Assembly: GCA_019359435.1 (NCBI GenBank)
Contig: JAHHHI010000085.1
Location: forward strand, 1 to 64,000
From: Kaiparowitsia implicata GSE-PSE-MK54-09C
GTDB taxonomy: Bacteria; Cyanobacteriota; Cyanobacteriia; Elainellales; Elainellaceae
Direction of reading: 5' to 3'
DNA: 64,000 bases
Below the pieces are notes generated by a model that made no database searches, was not told where the DNA came from, and saw only the letters and a list, made by a program, of their open reading frames with translations. The stretch's first letter is position 1; the number at the start of each line of letters is the position of its first letter. Shown piece by piece: positions 1-8,796 of this stretch. Position numbers and translations under genes: made by a program.

Positions 1-127
1 CATCGAGAAGATCGCTTCCGGCTGGCCAGCGTCCCGATGGGACGAGCTCATGCCGTGGGGCTGGCAGCCCGACCAACAACAGCAGGTCGCTCAGGCCGCG
101 TAGCTGCGGCCTTCAGGCCACGCTTAC
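1..127 (+). mobile_element. Right end of an IS66-family insertion sequence
   Basis: The window opens inside a reading frame whose C-terminus looks like IS66 transposase. The frame stops at 101-103, and 18 bases later the sequence reads CGCTTAC (121-127), the reverse complement of GTAAGCG, which is the usual IS66 terminal sequence. The element body lies to the left of the window. Whether an 8-bp target duplication follows (128-135, CGAGGGGC) cannot be tested because the left end is missing. It abuts the defence island and may mark its boundary. Confidence 0.6.
2..103 (+). CDS. IS66-family transposase, C-terminal end (partial)
   Basis: An open frame entering from the left edge gives 33 residues before a TAG stop, including the stretch SRWDELMPWGW. 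This resembles the conserved tail of IS66 TnpC transposases, in which a basic residue, DELLPW and an aromatic segment close the protein. TnpC is the DDE transposase that cuts and joins IS66 ends. Only the tail is present, so intactness of the gene cannot be judged. The IS66-like terminal sequence shortly downstream supports the call. Confidence 0.55.
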   Translation: MEKIASGWPASRWDELMPWGWQPDQQQQVAQAA

Positions 128-341
128 CGAGGGGCCGAGCAACCTGAATTACAAGATTAAGGATCGAGCGCGCTCCGGCCATCGGAAGTCTCGGACAACG
201 CGCCCGTGGACCTTTGCCAGTGCGCCGAGCGCCTTCATGCTGTGCCCGCCATTGAGCGATCATGCGCAATTGACGGCAACCAGCTTCCTCGCCGAGCTCA
301 ACTGAAAACCGCCGCCGCCGAGCGTGATGCAAATCGATCAA
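128..341. other. Intergenic stretch with no recognised gene
   Basis: This lies between the IS66 end and the 3' end of the WYL regulator gene. Open frames exist on both strands, but none has a recognisable domain or a good ribosome binding site, and their compositions look like high-GC background. I see no repeat or strong hairpin here. Confidence 0.4.
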
Positions 342-1325
342 TCAGGGCAGGGCCGGGAAGTCGGCACGCGCATGGCCTTCGACCAGCGCCCGCAGTCCTG
401 CAGGTTCCAGCACCTCGACCTTGTCGCCCCACTGATAGAGATGCCAGGCCATCTCCAGCCAGCCTGCTGCCTTAAACCGGACAATCAGACTGCCGTCGTC
501 CCGATATTCGGCCGACTGGTTGGGGTGGAACTGAAATTCCGCCGCGCGCGAGGCCGCGTCGGGAAGGAAGCGCCAGACGACCTCCCCACATTGGGCAGGA
601 TCCTGATAGGCGCCGAAGGCCTGCGCCGCATGATCGTTCAAGGAAAAGCCGGACTGGAAGAGAAAACTTTCATCGAGGCATTCGGCCTTATGAATGCGGT
701 CCAGGCGAAAATGACGCAGGTTTTCGCCCCGGTCAGCCTGGCGAGCAACGAGGTAACTGCGTAGCCCAAGCAATAGCCCGTGCGGTTCTACGATCCGGGC
801 TTCGGCAGTGGTGGCACCATAAATTATTCGCATCCGGAATGGCCCGCGTAGAGCCTCGATCAGAACGTCAGTCACTTCCGGCTTCATGGCGACCTTGGGG
901 CCTGGCTTGGCCACTTGGCCCAAGGCCGACAGGACCGCCTCTGCATCTGCCTCGGACCGCAAGGCATCGCGAGGAGAGAGGCGCGTGATCAGGTTGTCTC
1001 TTATATCCTCAAGCGCGCGCGCGTGGCGAAGCCGGTTCTCATCGCGGGCCGCACGAGCCGCGATTTCCAGAGCCTCGATGGCATTTTCCTGACGGGGTTG
1101 AAGCCGGTCGGGTATCGGGCTCTCGATACGCCAACGGCGGCGACGATCATCATCTTCCGTAACAACGACATTGGCGAAATTGTCTTCGAGCGCGCTTGTC
1201 ATGCGCTGCGCCGTTCGATGCGAAATGCCAAATTCCTGCGAGATTTCCTCAAGACTGATCCCCAAGCGTCGCGATGCGGCCAATTGGGCGAGACGCAGGA
1301 GATCATTGGCCTTGGCGAAAGTCAT
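342..1325 (-). CDS. WYL-domain transcriptional regulator (BrxR-like)
   Basis: A 327-residue protein. Residues about 15-60 form a winged HTH, with ISLEEISQEFGISHRTAQR as the recognition region. Residues about 150-230 form a WYL domain with the conserved EPHGLLLGLRSYLVAR strand. The rest fits the WCX extension. Length and order match the WYL regulators often found in phage-defence islands, including BrxR of BREX loci, which repress their neighbours and respond to an unknown ligand. It is transcribed away from the nuclease-helicase operon across a 104-bp gap that holds a short inverted repeat. I infer it controls that operon and possibly BREX. Which promoter it binds is not shown by sequence alone. 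Confidence 0.85.
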   Translation of the reverse strand: MTFAKANDLLRLAQLAASRRLGISLEEISQEFGISHRTAQRMTSALEDNFANVVVTEDDDRRRRWRIESPIPDRLQPRQENAIEALEIAARAARDENRLRHARALEDIRDNLITRLSPRDALRSEADAEAVLSALGQVAKPGPKVAMKPEVTDVLIEALRGPFRMRIIYGATTAEARIVEPHGLLLGLRSYLVARQADRGENLRHFRLDRIHKAECLDESFLFQSGFSLNDHAAQAFGAYQDPAQCGEVVWRFLPDAASRAAEFQFHPNQSAEYRDDGSLIVRFKAAGWLEMAWHLYQWGDKVEVLEPAGLRALVEGHARADFPALP

Positions 1326-1335
1326 TGCGTATCCA

Positions 1336-1350
1336 TGTCAGAGATTGACA
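1336..1350. promoter_or_regulatory. Inverted repeat in divergent promoter region, candidate WYL operator
   Basis: TGTCA and TGACA are perfect 5-bp inverted arms separated by five bases. They lie 10 bp from the start codon of the WYL gene and about 80 bp upstream of the nuclease-helicase start. The right arm is part of TTGACA (1345-1350), which matches a -35 box for rightward transcription, but no convincing -10 sits at the right distance. Binding by the WYL protein is inferred from position only. Confidence 0.35.
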
Positions 1351-1429
1351 CCCTCGCATGCTAAGGAACAGGGTACCGCCTGTCGAGGTGATTCCCTCGC
1401 GGGGGCGCGGGGCAATATAAGGGGGCCAA

Positions 1430-4400
1430 GTGAGGACGATCGGGAACTCCATCCTGTTTTCAGCGACGGATCTGATGCGGTTCGTCGGCTGTGCGCATGC
1501 GACGGCACTCGATCTTGCATATATGCGCGGCGAGCCACTCGTCCCCAGGGGGGATACAGAGGATGCCGCACTGCTTCAGCGGCAGGGCGATGCCCATGAG
1601 GCGGCCCATTTGGAGAAGCTCAAGGACGCGGGCCACGGGGTGATCGAGATTGCGCGCGGCGACCTCGTAAATAACGCGGAAGAGACGCGAGCGGCCCTGG
1701 CGCAAGGTTCGCAGATCATATTTCAGGGCGCCTTTCTGTCCGAGCGGTGGGGGGGTTGGTCGGATTTTCTGGAGCGGGTCGATCGGCCGTCATTGCTTGG
1801 GCCGTTCAGCTACGAAGTGACGGACACCAAGCTCAAGCGCAAAGCCCACCCCAAGCATGTGCTGCAGCTTGTGCTCTATTCCGACCTTTTGGCTGAGATC
1901 CAAGGCGTGATGCCACAGTATGCGCACGTGCAGCTCGGCGATGGCACGAGAGCAACGCTGCGCTTGGCCGACTATGCCTATTATGCGCGCGGCGCGCGGG
2001 CGAAGCTCGAAGCCTTCGTTGCTTTGCCCTCACCGACGCGGCCGATTCCTTGCTCTGATTGCTCACTGTGCCGATGGGCCGATCATTGTGACGCTGTCCT
2101 CACCAGCGAGGACAGCCTGTTCCAGGTCGCCAATATGACGCGCGGCCAGGTGAAGAAGCTGGAAGCGTCCGGCATCGAGACCATGGCCGCGCTTGCGCGG
2201 CATGACGGACCCGTGCGCGGCGTTGCGACGGCGACGGTGGAGAAACTTGTCGGCCAGGCAAGATTGCAGCACGCGCGCAAAACGGGCGAACCCACCTTTG
2301 AATTGCGGGCCGAACAGCCAGGCAAAGGCTTTGACCTGCTGCCTCGGCCGCAGGCTGGCGATCTCTTCTATGATATCGAGGGCGACCCCCACTATGAGGG
2401 AGGCCTTGAATATCTGCACGGCGTGTGGGCGGATGGCAATTTCCAGGCCTTCTGGGCTCATGACCATGCCGCCGAAGCGCAGGCGCTCGAACGGCTGCTT
2501 GCCTTTTTTCGCGATCGCCTCACGGCTTATCCGGATGCCCGCATCTATCATTATGCGCCCTATGAGATCACCGCGCTGCGGCGCCTCACCACGCGGTATG
2601 GCATCGGCGAGGCCTTTCTCGACCGGCTCATGCGCGAACGGCGCTTTGTCGATCTTTATGCTGTGGTGCGCGGCGCGCTCATTGCTTCCGAACCGAGCTA
2701 CTCCATCAAGGCGCTAGAAGCCTTTTATGGCTTGAAGCGCGAGGGAGACGTCAAGACAGCGGGCGGGTCGGTCGTTGCTTATGAAAATTGGCGGGAGACC
2801 GGCGATCAGCAAATCCTCGACGAGATCGAGGACTATAACCGGATCGACTGCCAGTCGACCCAGCTCCTGCGGGATTGGCTGGTCGGCATCCGTCCCGATG
2901 GTCCGTGGCCCGTGCTTGCACAGGACGCGGCTGAGCAGGAGTCCGTCGAGGACGAGGAAACGACAGCGCTGCGCGATCGACTAGCCGCATCCTCCTTGTT
3001 GCCGGAACGCCGGGAGTTGCTGTTCAACCTGGGGTTGTTCCACAAGCGCGAGGCGAAGCCTGCCCAGTGGACGGTCTTCGACAGTGCCATGCGTGACGAG
3101 GATGAGCTTGTCGATGATCTTGATGCGCTGGCGGGGCTCGAGGCGATATCCGGGATCGAACCCATCAAGCGCTCGGTGATGCGCACCTATCGCTTTCCGC
3201 CCCAGGAAACCAAATTGCGCGAAGGCGGAAAAGCCACTGTGCCCGGACTCGACGGGCCGCCGGCAACCGTTGCGATTGAGGTGCTTGATCGTGATGCGTG
3301 CGAGATCACGCTGAAGGTGGGCGTCGCAAGGGCCGAGCTCCTTGCCGATCGGCTCACGCTGCATCCCGATTGGCCGCTCGATACCAAGGTGCTGGCAGCG
3401 GCGGTGCGGGACGTCATCGAGGACCAGTGTGGCGCACGGCGCTATAGCGCCGTCGACGCTCTGCTGTCGGGCGCCGCACCGCGCCTGAACGGCGTCAGCG
3501 GCGATATTCTCGGCGGCCGGGAACCGGTGGCGGGTGCTATTGCCGCTGCGCAGGCCATGGACCAGACGCTGCTTCCGATCCAGGGCCCGCCGGGCACGGG
3601 CAAGACGCACGTCACGGCCAGGGTGATCCTGGCGCTGGTTGAGGCGGGACATCGGGTCGGCGTAGCCTCGAACAGCCATGAAGCGATCCGCAACGTCCTG
3701 CGCGGCTGCCTTCGTGCGCGCGCGGAAGAAGGCGGCACGTTTCCAGTGTCGTTTGCCCACAAGGTCTCGGGCGGCGACGATGGCTATGCCAACGATTGCC
3801 CTGTTCACCGCGCCACGGCCAATGATGACCTGATCCTGGCCCGTGCCAATGTGGTTGGCGGCACGGCCTTTTTCTTCGCGCGAGATGAGAATGTGCAGCG
3901 CTTCGATTGGCTGTTTGTCGATGAGGCTGGGCAGGTGGGCCTCGCCAACATGGTCGCCATGGGGCGCGCCGCGCGCAATATCGTGCTGGTCGGCGACCCG
4001 CGTCAATTGCCGCAGGTCATCCAGGGCGCGCATCCTGCGCCTGCCAATCTGTCGTGCCTCGAATGGATGCTGGGCGAGCATGCCACTGTCCCTGCGGATC
4101 GCGGCATCTTCCTCGCGGAGACCCGGCGGATGCATCCGGCAGTCTGCGCATTCATCTCCGAGCAGGTCTATGAGGGACGGCTCGCAAGCCACGACGATAC
4201 TCAGCGTCAGAGCCTGACCGGCACCGCCTGGCCGTCGGCCGGCGCTTACTGGGTACCGGTCGTCCACGAAGGCAATGCACAGATTGCCGCAGAAGAAGTC
4301 GCCGCGATCGGTGCGGCGGTAGAGGATCTGCTGAAGGGAAGCTGGACCGATAAGACCGGCACTACGCGACCGATTGGCCCCAACGATATCATCGTGGTCG

Positions 4401-4729
4401 CCCCCTATAATGCGCAGGTCAACGCGCTCCGGACCGCGCTGCCAGGCAGCATCCGCGTCGGTACGGTCGACAAGTTCCAGGGTCAGGAGGCCCCTATATG
4501 CCTTGTCTCCATGACCGCGTCCTCTGCAGACGAGACGGCCCGCGGCATGGAGTTTCTCTTTTCCCTCAACCGCATCAATGTTGCGATATCGCGCGCCAAG
4601 GCGCTCGCCCTCGTTTTTGGCAGCGACCGCTTGCGCGAGGCGAACTGCGGCAACATCGAGCAGATGCGGCTCGTCAACACGCTTTGCGCCCTTCCTGAGC
4701 TTCCAGTGGCACCCATTACGGGATTTTGA
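1430..4729 (+). CDS. TM0106-type RecB-like nuclease fused to SF1 (AAA_11/AAA_12) helicase
   Basis: A 1099-residue protein with a GTG start. The N-terminal ~480 residues match the TM0106/YprB-type nuclease region: a Cys cluster (C-x2-C-x2-C-x5-C, about residues 207-218) of the kind that binds an Fe-S or zinc centre, then an RNase-H-like exonuclease segment beginning FYDIEGDP (~312) and ending with a DYNRIDC motif. The C-terminal half is an SF1 Upf1/Dna2-like helicase with Walker A GPPGTGKT (~717), Walker B VDEAG (~830), GDPRQLP, and the KFQGQE and NVAISRAK motifs near the end. It probably unwinds and degrades DNA. It is the first gene of a three-gene operon with the SbcD- and SbcC-like genes and sits just upstream of BREX. 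A defence or DNA-processing role is inferred. Confidence 0.8.
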   Translation: MRTIGNSILFSATDLMRFVGCAHATALDLAYMRGEPLVPRGDTEDAALLQRQGDAHEAAHLEKLKDAGHGVIEIARGDLVNNAEETRAALAQGSQIIFQGAFLSERWGGWSDFLERVDRPSLLGPFSYEVTDTKLKRKAHPKHVLQLVLYSDLLAEIQGVMPQYAHVQLGDGTRATLRLADYAYYARGARAKLEAFVALPSPTRPIPCSDCSLCRWADHCDAVLTSEDSLFQVANMTRGQVKKLEASGIETMAALARHDGPVRGVATATVEKLVGQARLQHARKTGEPTFELRAEQPGKGFDLLPRPQAGDLFYDIEGDPHYEGGLEYLHGVWADGNFQAFWAHDHAAEAQALERLLAFFRDRLTAYPDARIYHYAPYEITALRRLTTRYGIGEAFLDRLMRERRFVDLYAVVRGALIASEPSYSIKALEAFYGLKREGDVKTAGGSVVAYENWRETGDQQILDEIEDYNRIDCQSTQLLRDWLVGIRPDGPWPVLAQDAAEQESVEDEETTALRDRLAASSLLPERRELLFNLGLFHKREAKPAQWTVFDSAMRDEDELVDDLDALAGLEAISGIEPIKRSVMRTYRFPPQETKLREGGKATVPGLDGPPATVAIEVLDRDACEITLKVGVARAELLADRLTLHPDWPLDTKVLAAAVRDVIEDQCGARRYSAVDALLSGAAPRLNGVSGDILGGREPVAGAIAAAQAMDQTLLPIQGPPGTGKTHVTARVILALVEAGHRVGVASNSHEAIRNVLRGCLRARAEEGGTFPVSFAHKVSGGDDGYANDCPVHRATANDDLILARANVVGGTAFFFARDENVQRFDWLFVDEAGQVGLANMVAMGRAARNIVLVGDPRQLPQVIQGAHPAPANLSCLEWMLGEHATVPADRGIFLAETRRMHPAVCAFISEQVYEGRLASHDDTQRQSLTGTAWPSAGAYWVPVVHEGNAQIAAEEVAAIGAAVEDLLKGSWTDKTGTTRPIGPNDIIVVAPYNAQVNALRTALPGSIRVGTVDKFQGQEAPICLVSMTASSADETARGMEFLFSLNRINVAISRAKALALVFGSDRLREANCGNIEQMRLVNTLCALPELPVAPITGF

Positions 4730-4732
4730 TCC

Positions 4733-5842
4733 ATGCGTTTCCTGCATACCGCTGACTGGCAGCTCGGCAAGCCCTTCGGCCGGTTCGATCCCGAGGTTCG
4801 CGCGGCACTTGGCGAAGCGCGCTTCGACGCCATCGACCGGATCGGCGAAGCCGCAGCCGCCGAGGAGGTGGCGCATGTGATTGTCGCCGGCGACATCTTC
4901 GACACCGAAGGGCCAGAAGACCGGGTCATCGTGCAGGCGGTGTCACGCATGCAGCGCTATCCCTGCCGCTGGTGGCTGCTGCCGGGCAATCATGACTATG
5001 CCCGCAATGGCGGACTGTGGGACCGCGTTCGCGGCAAAGCCTCCGAGAATGTCATTCTGCTCACCGACCCAGTCGCGCAGGAGATGGAAGCGGGGGTCTG
5101 GCTGCTACCCGCGCCGCTCATCCATCGTCACCATCTCGACGATCCGACCGAGCTTTTCGACACCATGGAAACGCCAGGCGCGAAGCTGCGGATCGGCCTT
5201 GCTCATGGTTCTATCCGCGATTTCACGGCGCGCGGTGAGACCAAGAACCAGATCGCGCCGGATCGCGCGAAGCGTTCCAATCTCGACTATCTGGCGCTCG
5301 GAGACTGGCACGGTACACTCAAGGTCGATTCGCGCACCTGGTATGCGGGAACCCCCGAAACCGATGGCTTCCAGCGCGATGAACCCGGCCATGCGCTGAT
5401 GGTTGAGCTTGCTCCCGGTGAAAATCCAAAAGCCGAGCCTGTCCGCACCGGCCGCTTCCAATGGCTGTTGCGGGATTGGACGCTGCAGGACGCGGCCGCC
5501 TTCTCGGCGGAATGCAATGCGCTGCTCTCGGCTATCGATCCTGCGGCAACGCTGCTGCGCCTTTCGCTTGCGGGCATTACGGGGCTTGCCGACCGCGTCG
5601 AGATCCTGTCGGGTCTCGAAGATGATCTGCGCCACCGCCTGCGCTTCCTTGATATTCGAGCTGATGATCTCGTCGGCCGGCCTAGCGAGCAGGACTTGGC
5701 GGATCTCAAAATCGAGGGATTACTCGGCATAGCGGCTGAGAAGCTTACGGAGACGATCGAAGCCGGCGGGTCCGAAGCCCTGTTGGCGCGGCGCGCAATG
5801 GAGCGGCTGTTTGTCGAATATCATCGGGGAAGCCAAGCATGA
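4733..5842 (+). CDS. SbcD/Mre11-like metallophosphoesterase (DNA exonuclease)
   Basis: A 369-residue calcineurin-like phosphoesterase. Visible metal-site motifs are HTADWQLG (start), GDIFD, PGNHDYA, LAHGS and GDWHG, in the order used by SbcD and Mre11 nucleases. The first motif has Gln where classical SbcD has His (D-x-H becomes D-x-Q), a change in a metal-binding position that may be normal for this subfamily. It begins 3 bp after the helicase stop and overlaps the next gene by 4 bp, so the three are co-translated. With the SbcC-like partner it should form an ATP-dependent nuclease acting on DNA ends or hairpins. It is clearly shorter and simpler than housekeeping SbcD only in its C-terminal part, which I cannot assign. 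Confidence 0.8.
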   Translation: MRFLHTADWQLGKPFGRFDPEVRAALGEARFDAIDRIGEAAAAEEVAHVIVAGDIFDTEGPEDRVIVQAVSRMQRYPCRWWLLPGNHDYARNGGLWDRVRGKASENVILLTDPVAQEMEAGVWLLPAPLIHRHHLDDPTELFDTMETPGAKLRIGLAHGSIRDFTARGETKNQIAPDRAKRSNLDYLALGDWHGTLKVDSRTWYAGTPETDGFQRDEPGHALMVELAPGENPKAEPVRTGRFQWLLRDWTLQDAAAFSAECNALLSAIDPAATLLRLSLAGITGLADRVEILSGLEDDLRHRLRFLDIRADDLVGRPSEQDLADLKIEGLLGIAAEKLTETIEAGGSEALLARRAMERLFVEYHRGSQA

Positions 5843-8469
5843 GCCTGCAACTCCGGCGGATCAGTCTCAATAATTTCCGCAAATTTCGTCAGCCCCTGAC
5901 GATCGAGGGGCTGGGCGAGGGGCTCAACATCATCATCGAGCCCAATGAGAGTGGGAAATCGACGATCCTCGAGGCTTTGCGCGCGGCGTTCTTCGTCCGC
6001 CATGCCACGAAAAACCAGCTTGCCCAGAGTTTTGCGCCCTATGGCGAGGCGGTCGCGCCGGAGATCGAAGTTTGCTTCGATATCGGCGCCGACAGCTGGA
6101 AAGTTGCCAAGCGCTTCCTCAAAAGTCCCCAGGTCGAAGTCACAGGGCCGCAGGGCAGGGCGCAGGGCGAGGAGGCCGAAAACCGGCTGCAAGCGCTTCT
6201 TGGATTCGTCAAGGATAGCAGTCAACGCGGTGACCCGGCCACCTATGGCGCTCTTGGTCTGCTTTGGGTCCCGCAGGCGCAAGCGCTTGAGGTGACAGCA
6301 CCCGGCAGCATTGTGCGCAGCAGCATCCAGGCGACGCTGGAGGCGGAAGTCGGGACGATCGTCGGCGGCGCTGCCTATGACCGGGTCCGAAAGCGGATCG
6401 ATGACCAATATGACATCTATTGGACGCCTACCGGAAAGGCGCAGTCAAAGGGGCGTTCGCAAGCGGCGCGTGATCGGGACCAGCAGGCGCAGCAAGCCGC
6501 CTCGGACGCGGCCGCGCGGCTCGATACGCTCGAGAAGAGCTTCAGCGATCTGGAAACGGCGCGTGGCCGGCTCAAGGTGATCGAGCGCGAGCTAGCGGAC
6601 GAGACCGAGTTAGAACAGCGCGCCGACCTCATCCAGGCTCTGGACGTCGCCAAAACTGCAGCGCAGATCCTCGAAACCCGCAAGGCCGAGCATGAAAATT
6701 TCTCTGCAAACCTTGTTCGCCTTGAGGATCTGCAGGGCCAGCATGATGCGGCAAAGAAAGCGCTGACTGCTGCAGGCGAATCTTTGGAGGCAGTAATTGC
6801 TGATCGCGAACAGCTTGCAGGCGAGCTGGAAACGGGACGCACGAAAGTCGCCGACGCGAAGGCAACCCTCGACAAGGCGCGCGACGATCGCGCAGCAGCT
6901 CGTCGGGCGCTTACGGACGGGGAAGGGCGTCTCGCCCAACGCCAGCGAGGCGTGGCGATCACCGATGCCCGTGAGCAGTACACCAAGTTACTCGACCTTG
7001 AAAAGCAATTGGCCGATGCCCGCAACGTGGCCGCACGGCTCATCCCGGCTGAAGCCCTCGCCCGCCTAGAGGCCAATGACCGCGCGATCGCGGAGGCGCG
7101 GGCCGCGGTCAATGCTGGCGCTACGTCGATCGAGCTTATCGGCAATGTCGCGGATATCACCATAGACGGCGCGCCCCTGGAGCCAAATAGCCCGCGCACC
7201 TTGACCGGCGAGACGCAAATTGCCCTGGGCGGCGGCATCCTCGTCATCCGCCCGCCAGCGACGGCGGCGAGCGCGGAAGCCCGTCTAGCGGAACTGCTCG
7301 AGCGGCAGGCGCTGGAACTGGGCGAATGGGATGTGGGCGACCTTGCCGCGGCGCGGACGCGAAACGATGCCGCGCGCGACGCCCAAGGGGCCGTCCGACT
7401 GCTCGAAACCAAGATTGCCGGCATCACGCCGGCACAGCCGCTATTGGATCTTGCCGCAGGTCCAGATGCGCTCAAGCTGTTCGTGGCCGGCGTGGCGGCA
7501 GAACCCGTGGCGTCCGATGATGACGAGATCTCGATTGATCAGCTCACGCGCAGCCTGGACGAAGCGGAAACTGCCATAGTGCGCGCTGAAACGCTGCATG
7601 AGCAGGCGGTGGAGGACCTGCGCGAAATCGAGGACAAGGACCGCCCGCTTGCCGCAAAGCAGGCGGTCGCCGAGCGCGATCAGACCCATGCGTCCGATCG
7701 CATCGCTCAGATCGAAGGCAGGCCAGATTTCGCTGGGCTTGCCGACGCCATGGTCAAAGCCCGAGAGGGCGCCGCCGAGGCAGCGGTCAAACTGGCCGAG
7801 GCCGAGCGCAACGCCACGGCCCATGATGTGCAGGTGATCAATCGCAAAATCGAAACGATCGATAGCCGGGCAAGGGCCGGCCAAAACCGCCGGAGCGAGC
7901 TCGAAAAGGACATTGCGCGCCTCGAGGCAGTCATTGAAAGCGAGGGGGGCAAAGGCCTAGCGAGCTTGGCCGCTGTGGCGGCCGAGGAAGCTGATGCCGC
8001 GACACAGGCGCTGGTACGGCTCGACGAAGAGGCGGCCACCATCAAACTGCTCAAGGATGTGCTGGATGAGGCTCGTGCCGAGGCGTCCCGGACCTTCGTT
8101 GGGCCAGTGGCACAGCGAGCGCGCGTCCATGTCGAGCGCCTGTTCCCCGGCGCCGACCTCAGCTTCGACGAAGAGTTGGGTCTTTCCTCGGTCACACGGG
8201 CAGGCCTCAGCGAAGCGTGCGGGACGCTATCGAAGGGGACCCAGGAGCAGTTGGCGGTGCTCACCCGCCTTGCCTTTGCCGATATGCTGCTGGAGCAGGG
8301 TACGCCGGTTTCGCTGATCCTCGACGATCCATTGGTCTATTCCGACGACGGTCGGCTCGATCTGATGACGGAGATTCTTGAGGAAGCGTCCCAGCGCATG
8401 CAGGTGATCCTCCTCACCTGCCGGGACCGGGCATTCCGGCATTTGCCTGCAACCCGCGTGCAAATCTGA
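5839..8469 (+). CDS. SbcC/Rad50-like SMC-type ATPase
   Basis: An 876-residue protein with split ABC ATPase halves. Walker A is PNESGKST (~residue 35), preceded by a typical NFRKF start. A long Ala/Glu/Arg/Lys-rich coiled coil fills the middle, with a non-coiled insert near residues 420-500. Near the C-terminus a signature-like segment LSKGTQEQLAVL is followed by Walker B LILDDPLV (~825). This is the AAA_27/YhaN-like branch rather than full-length SbcC (about 1050 residues). It is the partner of the upstream SbcD-like nuclease, overlapping it by 4 bp (ATGA). I infer an end-processing or loop-extruding nuclease complex working with the helicase. Confidence 0.8.
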   Translation: MSLQLRRISLNNFRKFRQPLTIEGLGEGLNIIIEPNESGKSTILEALRAAFFVRHATKNQLAQSFAPYGEAVAPEIEVCFDIGADSWKVAKRFLKSPQVEVTGPQGRAQGEEAENRLQALLGFVKDSSQRGDPATYGALGLLWVPQAQALEVTAPGSIVRSSIQATLEAEVGTIVGGAAYDRVRKRIDDQYDIYWTPTGKAQSKGRSQAARDRDQQAQQAASDAAARLDTLEKSFSDLETARGRLKVIERELADETELEQRADLIQALDVAKTAAQILETRKAEHENFSANLVRLEDLQGQHDAAKKALTAAGESLEAVIADREQLAGELETGRTKVADAKATLDKARDDRAAARRALTDGEGRLAQRQRGVAITDAREQYTKLLDLEKQLADARNVAARLIPAEALARLEANDRAIAEARAAVNAGATSIELIGNVADITIDGAPLEPNSPRTLTGETQIALGGGILVIRPPATAASAEARLAELLERQALELGEWDVGDLAAARTRNDAARDAQGAVRLLETKIAGITPAQPLLDLAAGPDALKLFVAGVAAEPVASDDDEISIDQLTRSLDEAETAIVRAETLHEQAVEDLREIEDKDRPLAAKQAVAERDQTHASDRIAQIEGRPDFAGLADAMVKAREGAAEAAVKLAEAERNATAHDVQVINRKIETIDSRARAGQNRRSELEKDIARLEAVIESEGGKGLASLAAVAAEEADAATQALVRLDEEAATIKLLKDVLDEARAEASRTFVGPVAQRARVHVERLFPGADLSFDEELGLSSVTRAGLSEACGTLSKGTQEQLAVLTRLAFADMLLEQGTPVSLILDDPLVYSDDGRLDLMTEILEEASQRMQVILLTCRDRAFRHLPATRVQI

Positions 8470-8589
8470 GCCAACAGACAACCAGCCACTGGCGGTGTGG
8501 ATCCGAGAGCACATCATGCGGTGAATTTTGCATCACTCTGTTGCAGACCGGTGAGGCGCGCGCTATTCGGAAGGCGGTAGGAGGATGGG

Positions 8590-8796
8590 ATGAATGAACG
8601 ACCCCTCAAATCGACGCGCCTAACTGTCAGCCTCGAGGAGCAAGATTACGACGCCCTGACTCAGATTGCGATCGCGAGAGACGTATCGCTATCTTGGGTA
8701 ATTCGGCAGGCTGTTCGTCAATTCATCGAAAAATGCCGCTTAGAGGAAGACAAAATAGATCATTCTTCTGGGCATAGCGCATCAGATGAACAGTGA
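8590..8796 (+). CDS. Ribbon-helix-helix (CopG-type) DNA-binding protein
   Basis: A 68-residue protein with the pattern TRLTVSLEEQDYDALTQIA followed by a second helix ending VIRQAVRQFIEK, which is the CopG/Arc ribbon-helix-helix fold. The strand would insert into the DNA major groove as a dimer. A strong ribosome binding site (AGGAGG, 8579-8584) precedes it. Its stop overlaps the brxA GTG start (GTGA), so it is translationally coupled to BREX. I infer an autoregulator of the BREX operon, additional to the WYL protein. The 120 bp upstream of it (8470-8589) should hold the BREX promoter, though I could not pick out clear -35/-10 boxes. Confidence 0.75.
   Translation: MNERPLKSTRLTVSLEEQDYDALTQIAIARDVSLSWVIRQAVRQFIEKCRLEEDKIDHSSGHSASDEQ

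Noticed and set aside
48-341. 97-codon leftward frame beside the IS66 end
   Set aside because: It overlaps the IS66 terminal sequence, has no domain, and has a composition like that of shadow frames in high-GC DNA.
2981-4876. 631-codon leftward frame inside the helicase gene
   Set aside because: It is antisense to clear helicase motifs and has no domain of its own. Long antisense frames are common at this GC content.
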